In this document: positions 15,154 to 25,384 of the stretch, in pieces
Numbering within the stretch: position 1 is the first letter of the stretch
Layout of the letters: every line of letters begins with the position of its first letter
Source: Fidelibacterota bacterium
GTDB taxonomy: Bacteria > Fidelibacterota > Marinisomatia > Marinisomatales > S15-B10
Direction of reading: 5' to 3'
Assembly: GCA_004124465.1 (NCBI GenBank)
Contig: SCKS01000002.1
Location: 1-37,176, forward strand
Length of the DNA stretch: 37,176 nt
Notes under the pieces: model-generated
What the model saw: only the letters and a program-made list of their open reading frames with translations
Databases searched by the model: none
What the model was told of the DNA's origin: nothing
Position numbers and translations under genes: made by a program

Positions 15154-16224
15154 ATGAAAGATAAAGTCAAACAGATCATTGAAAAATACGAAGCTGTTAC
15201 TGAACAGCTAGCTAAACCTGAAATTGCGTCTGATCCGGATAGATACCGCGAACTGGCGAAAGAACATCACGACCTAAACCCTGTAGCCAAAAAAGGGAGC
15301 GAGTATATCAATATAACGGATCAAATTGATGAAGATGAAGCTGTTCTGAAAGGTGACGATGAAGAGCTGAAAGAACTGGTTCAAGAGGAGATTGAAGGAT
15401 TAAGAGACGAAGCCCTGAAGCTGGAAGAGGAACTAAAGGTCCTTCTGCTACCTAAAGATCCACTGGATGAAAAAAATACCATCATGGAGATCCGGGCTGG
15501 AACGGGCGGTGAAGAAGCAGCCCTTTTTGCTGCTGACCTTTATCGCATGTATGGCCATTTTGCGGAGCAAAACGGATGGGACATCAAACTGATTGCGGCA
15601 AATGTAACGGGAAACGGCGGCTACAAAGAGGTGATCTGCGCCTTCAAAGGTGACACTATTTTCGGTAAACTGAAATATGAGGGGGGCGTACATCGGGTGC
15701 AGCGTGTTCCCGCAACAGAGGGCAGCGGGCGCATCCACACATCTGCCGCTACTGTCGCCGTCCTGCCGGAAGCTGATGAGGTCGATATTAAAATCAATCC
15801 ACAAGACTTGCGTATCGACACCTTTCGGGCGTCAGGAGCGGGTGGCCAGCATGTGAATAAGACAGAGTCAGCTATCAGGATTACTCACATTCCCACCGAT
15901 ACAGTAGTCACCTGTCAGGATGAAAAATCTCAGCACAAAAATCGTGTGGCGGCAATGAAAGTTTTAAGATCCCGTCTTCTGGCTCGTGAGCGGGAAAAAC
16001 AGCAGTCAGAGCGAGCGGAGGCAAGAAAAACCATGGTGTCCACAGGAGATCGGAGTGCAAAGATCCGAACTTACAATTTTCCTCAGGGGCGGGTGACAGA
16101 TCACCGCATAGAATTGACCCTTTACAAACTTGAGGAGATTATGAACGGTGACCTCACCGAGCTCATCGAACAACTGAAAATTGCTGATCAGTTAGAGCAG
16201 TTAAAAGCGGAAAATCTCAGTTGA
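15154..16224 (+). CDS. prfA: Peptide chain release factor 1
   Basis: Reads UAA and UAG stop codons and triggers release of the finished protein. The codon-recognition tripeptide is Pro-Ala-Thr (186-188, VPATE), diagnostic for RF1 rather than RF2, and the catalytic GGQ is at 230-232 in [15 protein letters not shown]. An N-terminal coiled coil spans about 1-95. The 356-residue length is normal. It ends overlapping the TTG start of prmC, whose product methylates the GGQ glutamine. Confidence 0.97.
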   Translation: MKDKVKQIIEKYEAVTEQLAKPEIASDPDRYRELAKEHHDLNPVAKKGSEYINITDQIDEDEAVLKGDDEELKELVQEEIEGLRDEALKLEEELKVLLLPKDPLDEKNTIMEIRAGTGGEEAALFAADLYRMYGHFAEQNGWDIKLIAANVTGNGGYKEVICAFKGDTIFGKLKYEGGVHRVQRVPATEGSGRIHTSAATVAVLPEADEVDIKINPQDLRIDTFRASGAGGQHVNKTESAIRITHIPTDTVVTCQDEKSQHKNRVAAMKVLRSRLLAREREKQQSERAEARKTMVSTGDRSAKIRTYNFPQGRVTDHRIELTLYKLEEIMNGDLTELIEQLKIADQLEQLKAENLS

Positions 16225-17111
16225 CAAACCTGCCTCTACCCGCCACTGTTCAGGAAAATTTCACAGTGCAACGGGTTTTGGAAGAAAGTGTAAGATTGCT
16301 GACTGATGCAAGAACTGATGCACCGAAAGCTCAGGCGGAATGGCTCCTCCTCTCCCTCCTCAAACTTTCCAGATCTCAGCTCCACCTGGAAGCAGATCAC
16401 CGCTGTCTCACCCACCAACAAAAAAAAGTCTTTAGAGACTGGCTGAGACGTTCTGCTGCCGGTGAACCGGTTCAGTATATAACAGGTGAAACGGAATTTT
16501 TTGGTCTACCGTTCACTCTTACCGGGGATGTCCTTATACCGCGGCCCGAAACAGAGCGACTGGTTGAAATTGCAATTAATGAAGCAAATGAAAGCAAAGA
16601 ATTTTCCGTATTGGACATAGGTACTGGTTGCGGCTCTATTGCCGTCAGTCTCGCCTGCTCACTTAAAGAAATTTCTGTCACAGCAACTGACAATAACCGA
16701 AATGCCCTGAAGGTAGCACAACTGAACGCTAAGAAAAACGGCGTCGCTTCAAGGATTCAGTTCATCGATCATGACATTTTGAACGATGAGGTAGAAAATT
16801 GTTTTGATATCATCGTCAGCAATCCGCCTTACGTGCCGCTGAAAGAATATAAAGCACTTCAGGATAATGTCCGGTGTTTTGAACCGAGAGAGGCATTGAC
16901 AGAAGACGCTGACGGTCTAACTTTCTACAGAAGCTTTGCCGCCAAAGGGAAAAACTGGCTCCGGGAAGGCGGAATGATGATTTTGGAGGTGGGCTGTGGT
17001 AAACACCCATTACACGCCAAGGAACTATTTGAGTCAGCAGGGTGGACTGAGGTTGAGCTTTCTAATGACTACAACGGGGATCCGAGAGTGCTGAAAGCAA
17101 AGAGGCCATGA
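16221..17111 (+). CDS. prmC: Release-factor glutamine methyltransferase
   Basis: Methylates the glutamine of the GGQ motif in RF1 and RF2 using S-adenosylmethionine. The 296-residue protein has the N-terminal helical bundle (1-90), the PRPETE motif (108-113), the SAM loop [14 protein letters not shown] (132-145) and the catalytic NPPY (201-204). The TTG start at 16221 overlaps the prfA TGA as TTGA, a coupled arrangement; no better start is seen. Its last bases overlap the ubiA-like ATG at 17108. Confidence 0.95.
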   Translation: MTNLPLPATVQENFTVQRVLEESVRLLTDARTDAPKAQAEWLLLSLLKLSRSQLHLEADHRCLTHQQKKVFRDWLRRSAAGEPVQYITGETEFFGLPFTLTGDVLIPRPETERLVEIAINEANESKEFSVLDIGTGCGSIAVSLACSLKEISVTATDNNRNALKVAQLNAKKNGVASRIQFIDHDILNDEVENCFDIIVSNPPYVPLKEYKALQDNVRCFEPREALTEDADGLTFYRSFAAKGKNWLREGGMMILEVGCGKHPLHAKELFESAGWTEVELSNDYNGDPRVLKAKRP

Positions 17112-17941
17112 AGAGCGTCTTGGCCACATTGAGGCTCTTCAGGCCCGTAAACCTTTTGCTTGGTGCAATGATGGTCACAGTTACGGCGGCGCTGGTTGAC
17201 GCTCTGAACCAGACCGATCTTCTCATGAAAGGAATTTTTGTAGTAATGTCTTTCACAGCCGCAGCTAACGCATTTAATGATTATCGCGATCTGGAAACTG
17301 ATAAAATCAACAGAACGAACAGGCCGTTACCAAGAGGTGACCTTGCCCCAGAAACTGCATTGATACTCTCCATCCTGCTTTTCATGATAGGTGCGGGGAT
17401 CTCATTTACAATAAACACAGGAGCTTTTATCCTTGCCGCAGTTGTGGCCCTTCCACTCATGGTGGTCTACAGCTTATGGCTGAAAGGGACAATTTTGATT
17501 GGAAACATGATTGTAGCTGTAATCATTGGATTGTCATTTGTGTTTGCGGGAGCGCTGTTTGGTGAATTGGACCGGATGATAATGCCATCACTACTGGCAT
17601 TTGGGTTTACAATGGTCCGAGAATTCATCAAAGATATGGCTGATGCGGATGGAGACCGTGCAGCAGGGTTCATCACTTTTCCTGTTAAGTTCGGAATGGA
17701 AAAATCGGTAAGGATCGCCATTTTTTTGACGGTTCTTCTCATGGCACTTTTAGTCGCTCCGTATTTAATGAACATCTACAGTGAAAAATATCTTGTGGCG
17801 GCACTTCTGGGAATTGGTATTCCACTCTCATATATCATAAGTTTGCTCGTGAGATCTCCCTCCTCAAACAACTGTCATACCGCTTCGCAGATACTGAAAG
17901 CCTCTGTTTTTCTTGGTTTGCTGGCCGTTTATCTCGGCTGA
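17108..17941 (+). CDS. UbiA-family prenyltransferase, geranylgeranylglyceryl-phosphate transferase-like
   Basis: An integral-membrane prenyltransferase with about eight hydrophobic segments in 277 residues. The two aspartate-rich motifs are NDYRDLETD (57-65) with the following INRTNRPLPRG, and D-x2-D-x3-D at 176-183 (KDMADADGD). The block around the first motif and GFITFPVKFG after the second resemble archaeal digeranylgeranylglyceryl phosphate synthases more than UbiA or MenA of quinone synthesis. The acceptor could be a glyceryl phosphate, a quinone ring or a tetrapyrrole; no companion gene here decides. It overlaps prmC and is followed four bases on by dnaE. Confidence 0.82.
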   Translation: MKSVLATLRLFRPVNLLLGAMMVTVTAALVDALNQTDLLMKGIFVVMSFTAAANAFNDYRDLETDKINRTNRPLPRGDLAPETALILSILLFMIGAGISFTINTGAFILAAVVALPLMVVYSLWLKGTILIGNMIVAVIIGLSFVFAGALFGELDRMIMPSLLAFGFTMVREFIKDMADADGDRAAGFITFPVKFGMEKSVRIAIFLTVLLMALLVAPYLMNIYSEKYLVAALLGIGIPLSYIISLLVRSPSSNNCHTASQILKASVFLGLLAVYLG

Positions 17942-17945
17942 GGCC

Positions 17946-20900
17946 ATGGCTTCAGAATTCATACATCTCCACAACCATACAGATTACAGCCTTCTTGATG
18001 GTGCTCAGAAAATACCCACACTATTAGATACAGTTACCGATCTGGGTATGGATGCCGTTGGCGTCACAGAACACGGCAATATGTTTTCCGCTGTCGCTTT
18101 TTACAAAGCAGCAAAAAAAGCAGGCGTCAACCCGATTATCGGCTGTGAAGCGTACGTAGCACAGGGTGACCGTTTTGACAAAACACCCAAACGGGACGGC
18201 GGATGGGGAAATAACCATCTTGTTCTTCTGGCACAAAACTACACCGGTTACAAGAACCTCATGAAGCTCACAACAGCAGGCTATCTTGAAGGATTTTACT
18301 ACAGACCCAGAGTTGACAAAAATCTCCTAAGAGAATACAGCGAAGGGATTATTTGTCTCTCAGCGTGTTTGAAGGGAGAGATACAAGAGTACGCCGTCAA
18401 GGATGATCTGGATGGTGCCAAAAGGACTGCTCTAGAATATGCGGAAATCTTTCCCGGGAGGTTTTATCTGGAACTGCAGAATCACAGCATTCCGGAAGAA
18501 GAAGTCTCCCGAACCGTTGTTAGTAACTTGGCGCAAGAACTGAGCATTCCGCTGGTTGCCACCAACGACTGCCATTACGCACTGAAGGAGCACTGGGAAG
18601 CACACGACATCATGTTTTGCCTAGGAACAGGCAAAGAACGGAATGATCCCAATCGCCTGCGATACGCCACGCCAGAATTCTTCTTTAAATCTCAGGATGA
18701 GATGTGGAAGCTATTCAAAGATTATCCTGGAGCACTGGAAAACACTCGATTGATTGCCGATTCATGCGATCTGGAGTTACCGCTGGGGGAATACCTCTTG
18801 CCCACATTTCCAATACCTGAAGACGCTGGAGCAACCACGCCCGACGATTTCCTCTCACTCTCATGCCAACAAGGACTGAAAAATCTCTATCCGTCAGTCA
18901 CTCCTGAACTCAAATCTCGCCTTGACTATGAACTAGACGTTATCCAAAAAATGGATTTTGCCGGTTATTTTCTTATCGTTATGGATTTTGTCAAATATGC
19001 CAAGGATAACAACATTCCTGTGGGTCCCGGACGGGGTTCTGTGGCGGGAAGTCTGGTAGCTTATTGCCTCGGTATCACTACCATTGACCCCATAAAATAC
19101 AATCTGCTTTTTGAGCGATTCCTCAATCCCGAACGGATTTCCATGCCTGACATTGACATCGATTTTTGTTACGAGCGACGGTCCCATGTCATCGATTATA
19201 TCAAGGAGCGATATGGTGAAGATTCGGTAACTCAAATTATAACGTTCGGCAAATTGAAAGCCCGCCAGGTTGTCCGTGATGTAGGGCGTGTACTGGGAAT
19301 GAACTTGGGCGAGGTTGACAAAATAGCCAAATCCATCCCTGCCGGCCCCGGTATTTCTCTGGACTCAGCCCTAGAGATTAGTAGCGATCTTCAGAAACAT
19401 GCTGAAAAAGACGAGCAACACAAAGATCTGATCAATTATTCAAAAACACTGGAAGGAATGAATCGCCATGTGTCAACTCACGCCGCTGGGGTGGTGATAG
19501 CGCCGGGCGATCTCACCGATTATATCCCCCTATACAAATCACCGCAAGGCGACATTACCTCCCAGTATGACATGAAAGACCTAGAAGATTTAGGGCTTTT
19601 AAAAATGGACTTCCTCGGCTTGAGGAACCTCACAGTCATCGATCAGACAATAGCTCTTCTTAAAGAAAAAGGAATCAAACTTAATATTGAAAAGTTGCCC
19701 CTCGATGATGAAGCTGTGTATAAACTGTTTTCCAAGGGCAAGACCGTCGGCGTGTTTCAATTTGAATCCGCGGGCATGAGGGAATACCTGAAAAAATTGA
19801 AGCCAACATCAATTCAGGATCTCATTGCCATGAACGCTCTATACCGCCCCGGCCCCATGGAAAACATTGGCGAATTCATCAAACGAAAACACGGCAAAAA
19901 GAAAATCAAATACATTCATCCCGATCTGGAATCGATTCTTAAAGAGACTTACGGAATTATCGTTTATCAGGAACAGGTGATGCAGATTGCTAATAGCATC
20001 GCAGGTTTTTCACTGGCACAAGCGGATTTAATGCGCCGGGCCATGGGTAAGAAACAAAAGAAACTCATGGAAAGCCAAAAAGAGGACTTCATTAAAGGAG
20101 CAACTGATCAAGGTACGGATAAAAAAAAGGCGAAGGAAATCTATGATCTAATTGAGAAGTTTGCTCAATATGGTTTCAATAAAAGTCACAGTACCGCCTA
20201 CGCCTACATCGCCTACCAGACAGCCTATCTGAAAGCGCATCACTCTGCCGAATTTATGGCGGCAAACCTAACCAGTGAAATGACTAGCACAACTCGTGTA
20301 GTGACTCTCTTAAATGAATGTCAGAAGCTAAAAATCACCATCCATCCACCTGATGTAAACGAATCAGACATCAACTTCAAGGCTCTGGATGAAAAAACTA
20401 TCTCTTTCGGATTGAATGCTATAAAAAATGTCGGCTCAAAAGCTCTCAAGAATATTCTCTCCGCAAAAAATGAACAAGAACAGTTCACAACTCTGTACGA
20501 CTTTTGTGAACATCTCGACTTAAGGCTTGTTAACAAAAAGGTCCTTGAAAGTCTAGTGGCTTCCGGCGCTATGGATTCACTGGAGGGGAATCGAGCACAA
20601 CAATATGTTGCAGTCGAATCAGCGCTTAAGTTCGCCCAGCAGATGCAGGCTAACGCTGATGATAATCAATTTTCAATTTTTGGGGGTGAGACATCAGAAT
20701 CTCAGATAATTGCAAAACCCACTCTCCCAGACGTATCTGATTGGAGTGAGACTGAAAAGCTAAAGCGTGAGAAAGAGTTGATGGGCTTTTATCTCACAGG
20801 CCATCCACTGCTTGAATATTCTGATATCCTAGAGAATTATTCGAATTACGACTTTTCAGATGCTTCTGACGATACTGAGATAGAGCAGATCCGGGTTGGT

Positions 20901-21383
20901 GGAATCATACGGGACATTCGTCATCACTTTGACAAAAAAAATCGGCAGATGGCTTTCTTTAATCTAGAATGCCTGGGGGGTTCTGTTGATGTACTTGTTT
21001 TTCACGAAACATTTACAAATTATAGACAGTTCATAAGTGACGACGGTCTCATTTTCATCAAAGGTCGCCCGACCTCACGCCTGTCTGATGATACACCAAA
21101 AATGATTGCTGAATCCATTGAATCACTTGATGAAGTTCAGGGAAGAAATCCGTCCACAGTCAATATTGTAGTAGAGGTTGATAAAATGAAAGAAGAGGAT
21201 GTGAATGCCCTCTACCGGTTAACCAAGGGGCACGCCGGTAATTCACCCATTTTTTTTCACCTCTACGAGGACGAGGGAAACGGAAAAAAGTTTTACGCCA
21301 AAACTGTTAAGGTCACACCGGATGAAGCATTTATCGGAAAGCTCAAGGGGCTTTATGGCGATGAGAACGTCTGGGTGGAGTGA
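17946..21383 (+). CDS. dnaE: DNA polymerase III alpha subunit
   Basis: The replicative polymerase, 1145 residues. Order: PHP domain (1-280), palm with [10 protein letters not shown] and catalytic Asp402 and Asp404 (PDIDIDF) and Asp555 (KMDFLGLRN), fingers, helix-hairpin-helix region and a C-terminal OB fold (from about 980). The PHP domain keeps many possible metal ligands (His7, His9, His43, Glu68, His91, and NDCHY later), unlike the degenerate E. coli domain; Asp is replaced by Glu42 in TEHGN. The ATG at 17946 is chosen because [13 protein letters not shown] follows, as in other DnaE proteins; an upstream in-frame GTG-like/ATG extension from 17913 lies inside the UbiA gene. It overlaps dtd by four bases. 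Confidence 0.97.
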   Translation: MASEFIHLHNHTDYSLLDGAQKIPTLLDTVTDLGMDAVGVTEHGNMFSAVAFYKAAKKAGVNPIIGCEAYVAQGDRFDKTPKRDGGWGNNHLVLLAQNYTGYKNLMKLTTAGYLEGFYYRPRVDKNLLREYSEGIICLSACLKGEIQEYAVKDDLDGAKRTALEYAEIFPGRFYLELQNHSIPEEEVSRTVVSNLAQELSIPLVATNDCHYALKEHWEAHDIMFCLGTGKERNDPNRLRYATPEFFFKSQDEMWKLFKDYPGALENTRLIADSCDLELPLGEYLLPTFPIPEDAGATTPDDFLSLSCQQGLKNLYPSVTPELKSRLDYELDVIQKMDFAGYFLIVMDFVKYAKDNNIPVGPGRGSVAGSLVAYCLGITTIDPIKYNLLFERFLNPERISMPDIDIDFCYERRSHVIDYIKERYGEDSVTQIITFGKLKARQVVRDVGRVLGMNLGEVDKIAKSIPAGPGISLDSALEISSDLQKHAEKDEQHKDLINYSKTLEGMNRHVSTHAAGVVIAPGDLTDYIPLYKSPQGDITSQYDMKDLEDLGLLKMDFLGLRNLTVIDQTIALLKEKGIKLNIEKLPLDDEAVYKLFSKGKTVGVFQFESAGMREYLKKLKPTSIQDLIAMNALYRPGPMENIGEFIKRKHGKKKIKYIHPDLESILKETYGIIVYQEQVMQIANSIAGFSLAQADLMRRAMGKKQKKLMESQKEDFIKGATDQGTDKKKAKEIYDLIEKFAQYGFNKSHSTAYAYIAYQTAYLKAHHSAEFMAANLTSEMTSTTRVVTLLNECQKLKITIHPPDVNESDINFKALDEKTISFGLNAIKNVGSKALKNILSAKNEQEQFTTLYDFCEHLDLRLVNKKVLESLVASGAMDSLEGNRAQQYVAVESALKFAQQMQANADDNQFSIFGGETSESQIIAKPTLPDVSDWSETEKLKREKELMGFYLTGHPLLEYSDILENYSNYDFSDASDDTEIEQIRVGGIIRDIRHHFDKKNRQMAFFNLECLGGSVDVLVFHETFTNYRQFISDDGLIFIKGRPTSRLSDDTPKMIAESIESLDEVQGRNPSTVNIVVEVDKMKEEDVNALYRLTKGHAGNSPIFFHLYEDEGNGKKFYAKTVKVTPDEAFIGKLKGLYGDENVWVE

Positions 21384-21829
21384 TGATTGCTTTGCTCCAA
21401 CGTGTATCGGAAGCAAAAGTCACCGTCGACAATAAAATCGCTGGAGAGATCGGTCCGGGGCTTCTCATTTTTCTTGGTGTTTTTCAGAACGATGCCCAGG
21501 AAGATATAAAATTTCTAACGAACAAGATCGTTCATCTTCGCATTTTCGATGATGATGCTGGAAAAATGAATAGATCGCTTCTGGATGTTGAGGGCGCCGT
21601 TTTAGTGGTGAGCCAGTTCACGCTGTGTGCCGACACCAAAAAAGGACGGAGGCCAAGCTTCATTAAAGCGGCTCAGCCGGAGCTGGGAGAAAAATTTTAT
21701 AACAGTTTTATTCAGGATCTCAAAGAAAGAGGTATTTCTGTTGCAACAGGGATTTTCGGTGCCATGATGGACGTACACCTTGTCAACGATGGCCCTGTGA
21801 CCTTTGTGTTGGATAGCAAATCAGTTTGA
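21380..21829 (+). CDS. dtd: D-aminoacyl-tRNA deacylase
   Basis: Removes D-amino acids (and glycine from mischarged tRNA) to protect translation. The 149-residue length and both signature motifs are typical: [17 protein letters not shown] and the cross-subunit NDGPVTF near the C-terminus. The GTG at 21380 overlaps the dnaE stop; the ATG one codon later (21383) is an equally good start. It is the last gene of the plus-strand run, and no hairpin terminator is evident after it. Confidence 0.95.
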   Translation: MMIALLQRVSEAKVTVDNKIAGEIGPGLLIFLGVFQNDAQEDIKFLTNKIVHLRIFDDDAGKMNRSLLDVEGAVLVVSQFTLCADTKKGRRPSFIKAAQPELGEKFYNSFIQDLKERGISVATGIFGAMMDVHLVNDGPVTFVLDSKSV

Positions 21830-21839
21830 TGTCCGGCTG

Positions 21840-21991
21840 ATTTAGAGGAGGCAAGAGATTCATTAATCTTGGTACAGCATTTGGTCTATTATTGGGTATA
21901 GGGCTCATTTCCACCTGCTGATTCCGAACTCCGCCGTGAGGTTTTATCTGCCCTTAATCAGATTGGTACACTCATAAGAGTTCGAGGATAG
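21840..21991 (+). pseudogene. Possible relic of a MotA/MotB-like proton-channel gene pair
   Basis: In the 215-base gene-free stretch after dtd, an AGAGGAGG ribosome site (21844-21851) is followed by an ATT codon and 19 codons reading INLGTAFGLLLGIGLISTC before a TGA. This strongly resembles the first helix of MotA-type proton channels. Overlapping in the next frame, 21920-21991 reads DSELRREVLSALNQIGTLI then VRG and stop, which resembles the start of a MotB/OmpA-like domain. This is consistent with a decayed, deleted gene or gene pair. The match is by eye and short, so it may be chance. Confidence 0.3.
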
Positions 21992-22044
21992 TCAGCATTT
22001 GGGGGAAATCTATCTAGATGCCTTCGTGACGATGGAAAAAGTCA

Positions 22045-22404
22045 TTATCGCTTCTCCTTCTCCACCACCTTGAAGACTTTCTCTCCCGGCTTTGCCATCC
22101 TGTGGCGCTCCCGTGCAAGCCGCTCAATATAATCCAGATCATTTTCGAGTTTGTCCTTCTCGCCAATCAATTCCTCCTGTTCTGCACGCAGACTGTCGAT
22201 ATCCTCCATTAGGTGAGTTTTCTCTCTTTTGATTGTATAAAGCCGGTACACTCCGTGATCACCAAAGAAAAAGATGATCACCAGAATTAGAGCTCCCAGA
22301 ATGAGAATTTTAGGAAGAAGATTCTTGCTCGGTGATGGGACACCAATCCGCCGGACGGATCGGCGACGGCGCTTAGAAAAGAGTCCCCGCCTTTTTCGTG
22401 CCAT
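22045..22404 (-). CDS. FtsB/DivIC-type septum formation protein
   Basis: A 119-residue single-pass membrane protein of the division complex (FtsB/DivIC). The N-terminal cytoplasmic segment is extremely basic (3-19 has about 12 Arg/Lys). A membrane helix follows at about 30-48, then a coiled coil (about 57-95, for example DSLRAEQEELIGEKDKLEND) and the ARERHRMAKPGEKVF ending typical of the family. It starts four bases after enolase, the same eno-ftsB order seen in many bacteria. Confidence 0.9.
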   Translation of the reverse strand: MARKRRGLFSKRRRRSVRRIGVPSPSKNLLPKILILGALILVIIFFFGDHGVYRLYTIKREKTHLMEDIDSLRAEQEELIGEKDKLENDLDYIERLARERHRMAKPGEKVFKVVEKEKR

Positions 22405-22408
22405 CTTT

Positions 22409-23707
22409 CTACCCTACTTCGGAAGAATGTCCCAGTACTTCCATGCCAGGAAAGGTGGCTGAATTGCCAAGTATCTCCTCTATCCGAAGCAGCTGATTAT
22501 ACTTACAGATACGGTCAGTCCGGGAAGCTGAACCCGTCTTTATCTGGCCCATCCCCATGGCTACAGCGAAATCAGCAATGGTGGTATCCTCAGTCTCACC
22601 AGATCGGTGAGACACCACGGCCGCCATGCCGTTCTCTCGCGCCAGTTTCATAGTCTCCACAGTTTCTGTTACACTGCCCACCTGATTCAGTTTTATGAGA
22701 ATGGCATTCATGGCGGATAAATCGATGGCCTTTTTCAGGCGTGTCATGTTTGTGACGGTAAGATCATCTCCAACGATCTGGACTTTTTTCCCAAGTGCTT
22801 TGTGAAGCTCCGTCCATCCTTCCCAGTCATCTTCTGACAGCCCATCCTCAAGGGAAACAATAGGGTACTTCTGAATCAGTGTGCTATAGAATTCTATCAA
22901 TTCGCCACTTGTCAGCTCTCTCTCTTCTGAATCGAGGCGGTAAATATTGCGGTTGGCCTCATACAGCTCCGAAGCGGCTACATCAAGCGCAAGATAGATT
23001 TCCTTTCCTACTTCGTAGCCCGCTTTGGAGATGGCCTCCAAAATAACTTCGATGGCCTCTTCATTTGAACGGAGGTTCGGAGCAAATCCCCCTTCGTCCC
23101 CCACGGATGTATTAAGATCCCTTTCCCCAAGAACCGATTTGAGATGATGAAAAGTCTCGGTTCCCATCTGGAGTGCCTCTGAAAAGCTGGAGGCACCGAT
23201 CGGAAAAACCATGAATTCTTGAATGTCTACATTGTTATCGGCATGGCTACCACCATTCAGGATATTCATCATTGGAATGGGAAGAAGGGTTGATTCTCCA
23301 TTGGAAAGATAACTAAAGAGTGGCAATCCCTTGTGAGCGGCCGCAGCGTGGGCCACCGCCAAGGAGACACCCAAAACGGCATTCGCACCCACCTCTCCTT
23401 TGTTTTCTGTCCCGTCGCATGAGATGAGAAGTTCATCCACACCTCGCTGATTGAGAGCATCTTGGCCAGTCACTGCCGGGCCTAGTATCCCTGTCACATT
23501 TTGGACAGCCTTCTGTACACCCTTCCCGAGATAAAAAGCTTTATCCCCATCTCGAAGTTCCACTGCTTCGTGACTCCCGGTGGAGGCACCCGATGGTACA
23601 GCCGCACGACCGAAACTGCCGCTCGAAAGTAAAACGTCAACTTCAACGGTGGGATTACCACGGGAATCGAGAATCTGTCTTGCCTTGACTTGCGAAATGC
23701 TACTCAT
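22409..23707 (-). CDS. eno: Enolase
   Basis: Converts 2-phosphoglycerate to phosphoenolpyruvate in glycolysis. The 432-residue length and motifs are standard: [17 protein letters not shown] at the N-terminus, the flexible loops SGASTG and [16 protein letters not shown], the magnesium and base region [18 protein letters not shown] and SHRSGETED. The ATG at 23707 has AAAGGA close upstream. It is transcribed divergently from the glycan cluster and followed at once by the FtsB-like gene. Confidence 0.98.
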   Translation of the reverse strand: MSSISQVKARQILDSRGNPTVEVDVLLSSGSFGRAAVPSGASTGSHEAVELRDGDKAFYLGKGVQKAVQNVTGILGPAVTGQDALNQRGVDELLISCDGTENKGEVGANAVLGVSLAVAHAAAAHKGLPLFSYLSNGESTLLPIPMMNILNGGSHADNNVDIQEFMVFPIGASSFSEALQMGTETFHHLKSVLGERDLNTSVGDEGGFAPNLRSNEEAIEVILEAISKAGYEVGKEIYLALDVAASELYEANRNIYRLDSEERELTSGELIEFYSTLIQKYPIVSLEDGLSEDDWEGWTELHKALGKKVQIVGDDLTVTNMTRLKKAIDLSAMNAILIKLNQVGSVTETVETMKLARENGMAAVVSHRSGETEDTTIADFAVAMGMGQIKTGSASRTDRICKYNQLLRIEEILGNSATFPGMEVLGHSSEVG

Positions 23708-23744
23708 TTCCTTTTACAACCTTCTAGTTTGCCAAAACCTACCC

Positions 23745-23752
23745 CAAAAATA
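23745..23752 (-). promoter_or_regulatory. Possible enolase promoter -7 box
   Basis: On the minus strand the sequence TATTTTTG fits the Bacteroidetes -7 element TAnnTTTG exactly and lies about 38 bases before the enolase ATG. The expected -33 element upstream is poor (no TTTG at the right distance), so the call is weak. Confidence 0.25.
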
Positions 23753-23801
23753 GCACTTTCTCGTTCCACAGACATCTGGAAAAATCGATGATGCTGAGGA
23801 A

Positions 23802-23831
23802 GGGAGTTGGTTGTCCGAATAACGATCTCCC
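23802..23831. repeat. Imperfect dyad over the glycan-cluster promoter
   Basis: GGGAG (23802-23806) and CTCCC (23827-23831) form the outer arms, and GTT / AAC (23810-23812, 23821-23823) a matching inner step. The dyad covers the -35 region and most of the spacer of the promoter described next, so it could be an operator. The arms are short and chance is possible. Confidence 0.3.
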
Positions 23832-23839
23832 TGTATATT
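23811..23839 (+). promoter_or_regulatory. Promoter for the glycan cluster
   Basis: TTGTCC (23811-23816), a 17-base spacer, then TATATT (23834-23839). In the Bacteroidetes reading it is TTG, 20 bases, TATATTCG. Transcription would begin near 23847, leaving a leader of about 75 bases before the flippase GTG. It is the best promoter-like sequence in the enolase-flippase divergent gap (23708-23920). Confidence 0.5.
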
Positions 23840-23920
23840 CGCCATCTGGAACTACCTGCAACAGGAAAACGTATCAGACCAACCCACTGAAGATAGAGGA
23901 TCTCGCTTCTTAAAACTCAC

Positions 23921-25384
23921 GTGACACCGCCCCTCAGACAACTCACTCGGCAAACTTTGGTCTACGGCGCCGGCAATGTGCTGACCAGACTTGTCACTTT
24001 TCTCCTGTTACCTCTCTTTACTAATGTGCTTACTCCCGGGGAGTACGGTCTCGCCACTCTTCTCTACGTTTTTCTCGGCTTTATGAATATTGTCTATCAC
24101 TACGGGTTAGACACCGCGTTTATGCGTTACTATAATGAGGCCGACGGCCCAGACGCCCAGCGATCACTCTTTTCAACAGCGCTCTGGCTCAGTCTGGGGA
24201 CAAGTTGCGTGCTGTCATTTCTGATTTTGTCAGGCTCATCCGGCCTGTCATCCCTCCTGTTGGGGGGCGGTCAATATACTCATCTTTTTAAGCTGGCGGC
24301 CGGAATCCTCCTTCTGGATGCCATCAGCCATGTCCCCTTTGCCCTTCTGAGATTGGAGGGTAGGGCCACTCTTTTCGTCTCAATCAAGCTGATGAATGTG
24401 ATCACCACCCTTGGGATGAATATATATCTCGTAGTGATGAAAGGGATGGGACTTGACGGTATTTTCCTGAGCGTTGCCGCGGCTTCGGCAGTGACTACCT
24501 TTTCCGTTTTGTCTGCAACGGCCGGATCTTTGCAATTTGCTTTTAATAGCAGTAGTGTCAGCTCCCTCTTAAAATTTGGTCTCCCTTTTTTGCCTGCGGG
24601 CCTCGCTTCCATCGCTATGGAGTCCATAGACCGATATATTCTTGCCAGCCTCACTGATGCCGCTACAGTAGGTATCTACACCGCCGGCTACAAGCTGGGA
24701 ATCTTTATGCTTCTCATCACAACCGCATTTCAGTATGCCTGGCAGCCTTTCTTTCTGAAAGCCGGTAATAATCCCGAATCCAAAACGCTTTTCGCCCGTG
24801 TCTTTAGCTACTTTATGGTGATTGCCCTATTTGTCTGGACAGTGATCACACTCTTTATATCTGAGATTGTCCGGCTGAATGTGGCTGGAGTATCACTCAT
24901 CGGTCCCGCTTTTGTGGAGGCGCAGTCTATTGTCCCCATTATTCTCATGGCCTATGTTTTTCAGGGGGCTTATCTAAACTTTCTTCCCGGAATCTATTTT
25001 GAGGAAAAGACAAAATACATTGCCGTTATTACCGGTCTCAGTGCGGCCGTAAATATAGGAGTAAACTTCGCCCTCATCCCAATCTATGGTATAGCAGGTG
25101 CCGCCTACGCCACACTGGCGGGTCACGGCACCATGGCTGTCACAACCTATTTTACCTCAAAAAAACTGTTCCCCGTCCTTTACGACTGGTTCAAACTGTT
25201 AAGAACGGTTACCGCTGTGGTCATTGCCCTGGGAACAGCTCACTTTTTCGATTACACGCTCCTCGGGCGGATTGCAGGTGCCTCAGCTTTCACAGGTGCC
25301 CTTTTTATGCTGAAAGTGATAACTCCCGGTGAAGTGAGTAAAATCATCTCAGTTTTCCAGCCACCTTCAAAAGATACAAACTGA
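23921..25384 (+). CDS. Polysaccharide flippase, Wzx/MOP family
   Basis: A 487-residue membrane protein with about 12-14 hydrophobic helices, of the kind that moves lipid-linked glycans across the inner membrane. The start TRQTLVYGAGNVLTRLVTFL and then LLPLFTNVLTPGEYGLATL is characteristic of the MOP flippases (polysaccharide_synt family), as are the IDRYILASLTDAATVGIYTAGYK stretch and the second-half repeat. The start is GTG at 23921 without a clear ribosome site. It opens a run of glycan genes and is followed directly by a glycosyltransferase whose ATG comes right after its TGA. Confidence 0.9.
   Translation: MTPPLRQLTRQTLVYGAGNVLTRLVTFLLLPLFTNVLTPGEYGLATLLYVFLGFMNIVYHYGLDTAFMRYYNEADGPDAQRSLFSTALWLSLGTSCVLSFLILSGSSGLSSLLLGGGQYTHLFKLAAGILLLDAISHVPFALLRLEGRATLFVSIKLMNVITTLGMNIYLVVMKGMGLDGIFLSVAAASAVTTFSVLSATAGSLQFAFNSSSVSSLLKFGLPFLPAGLASIAMESIDRYILASLTDAATVGIYTAGYKLGIFMLLITTAFQYAWQPFFLKAGNNPESKTLFARVFSYFMVIALFVWTVITLFISEIVRLNVAGVSLIGPAFVEAQSIVPIILMAYVFQGAYLNFLPGIYFEEKTKYIAVITGLSAAVNIGVNFALIPIYGIAGAAYATLAGHGTMAVTTYFTSKKLFPVLYDWFKLLRTVTAVVIALGTAHFFDYTLLGRIAGASAFTGALFMLKVITPGEVSKIISVFQPPSKDTN

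Noticed and set aside
21830-22044. tRNA or other RNA gene in the dtd-ftsB gap
   Set aside because: No cloverleaf-like arms or T-loop (GTTCGA-type) with a matching acceptor stem could be found in this or the other gaps.
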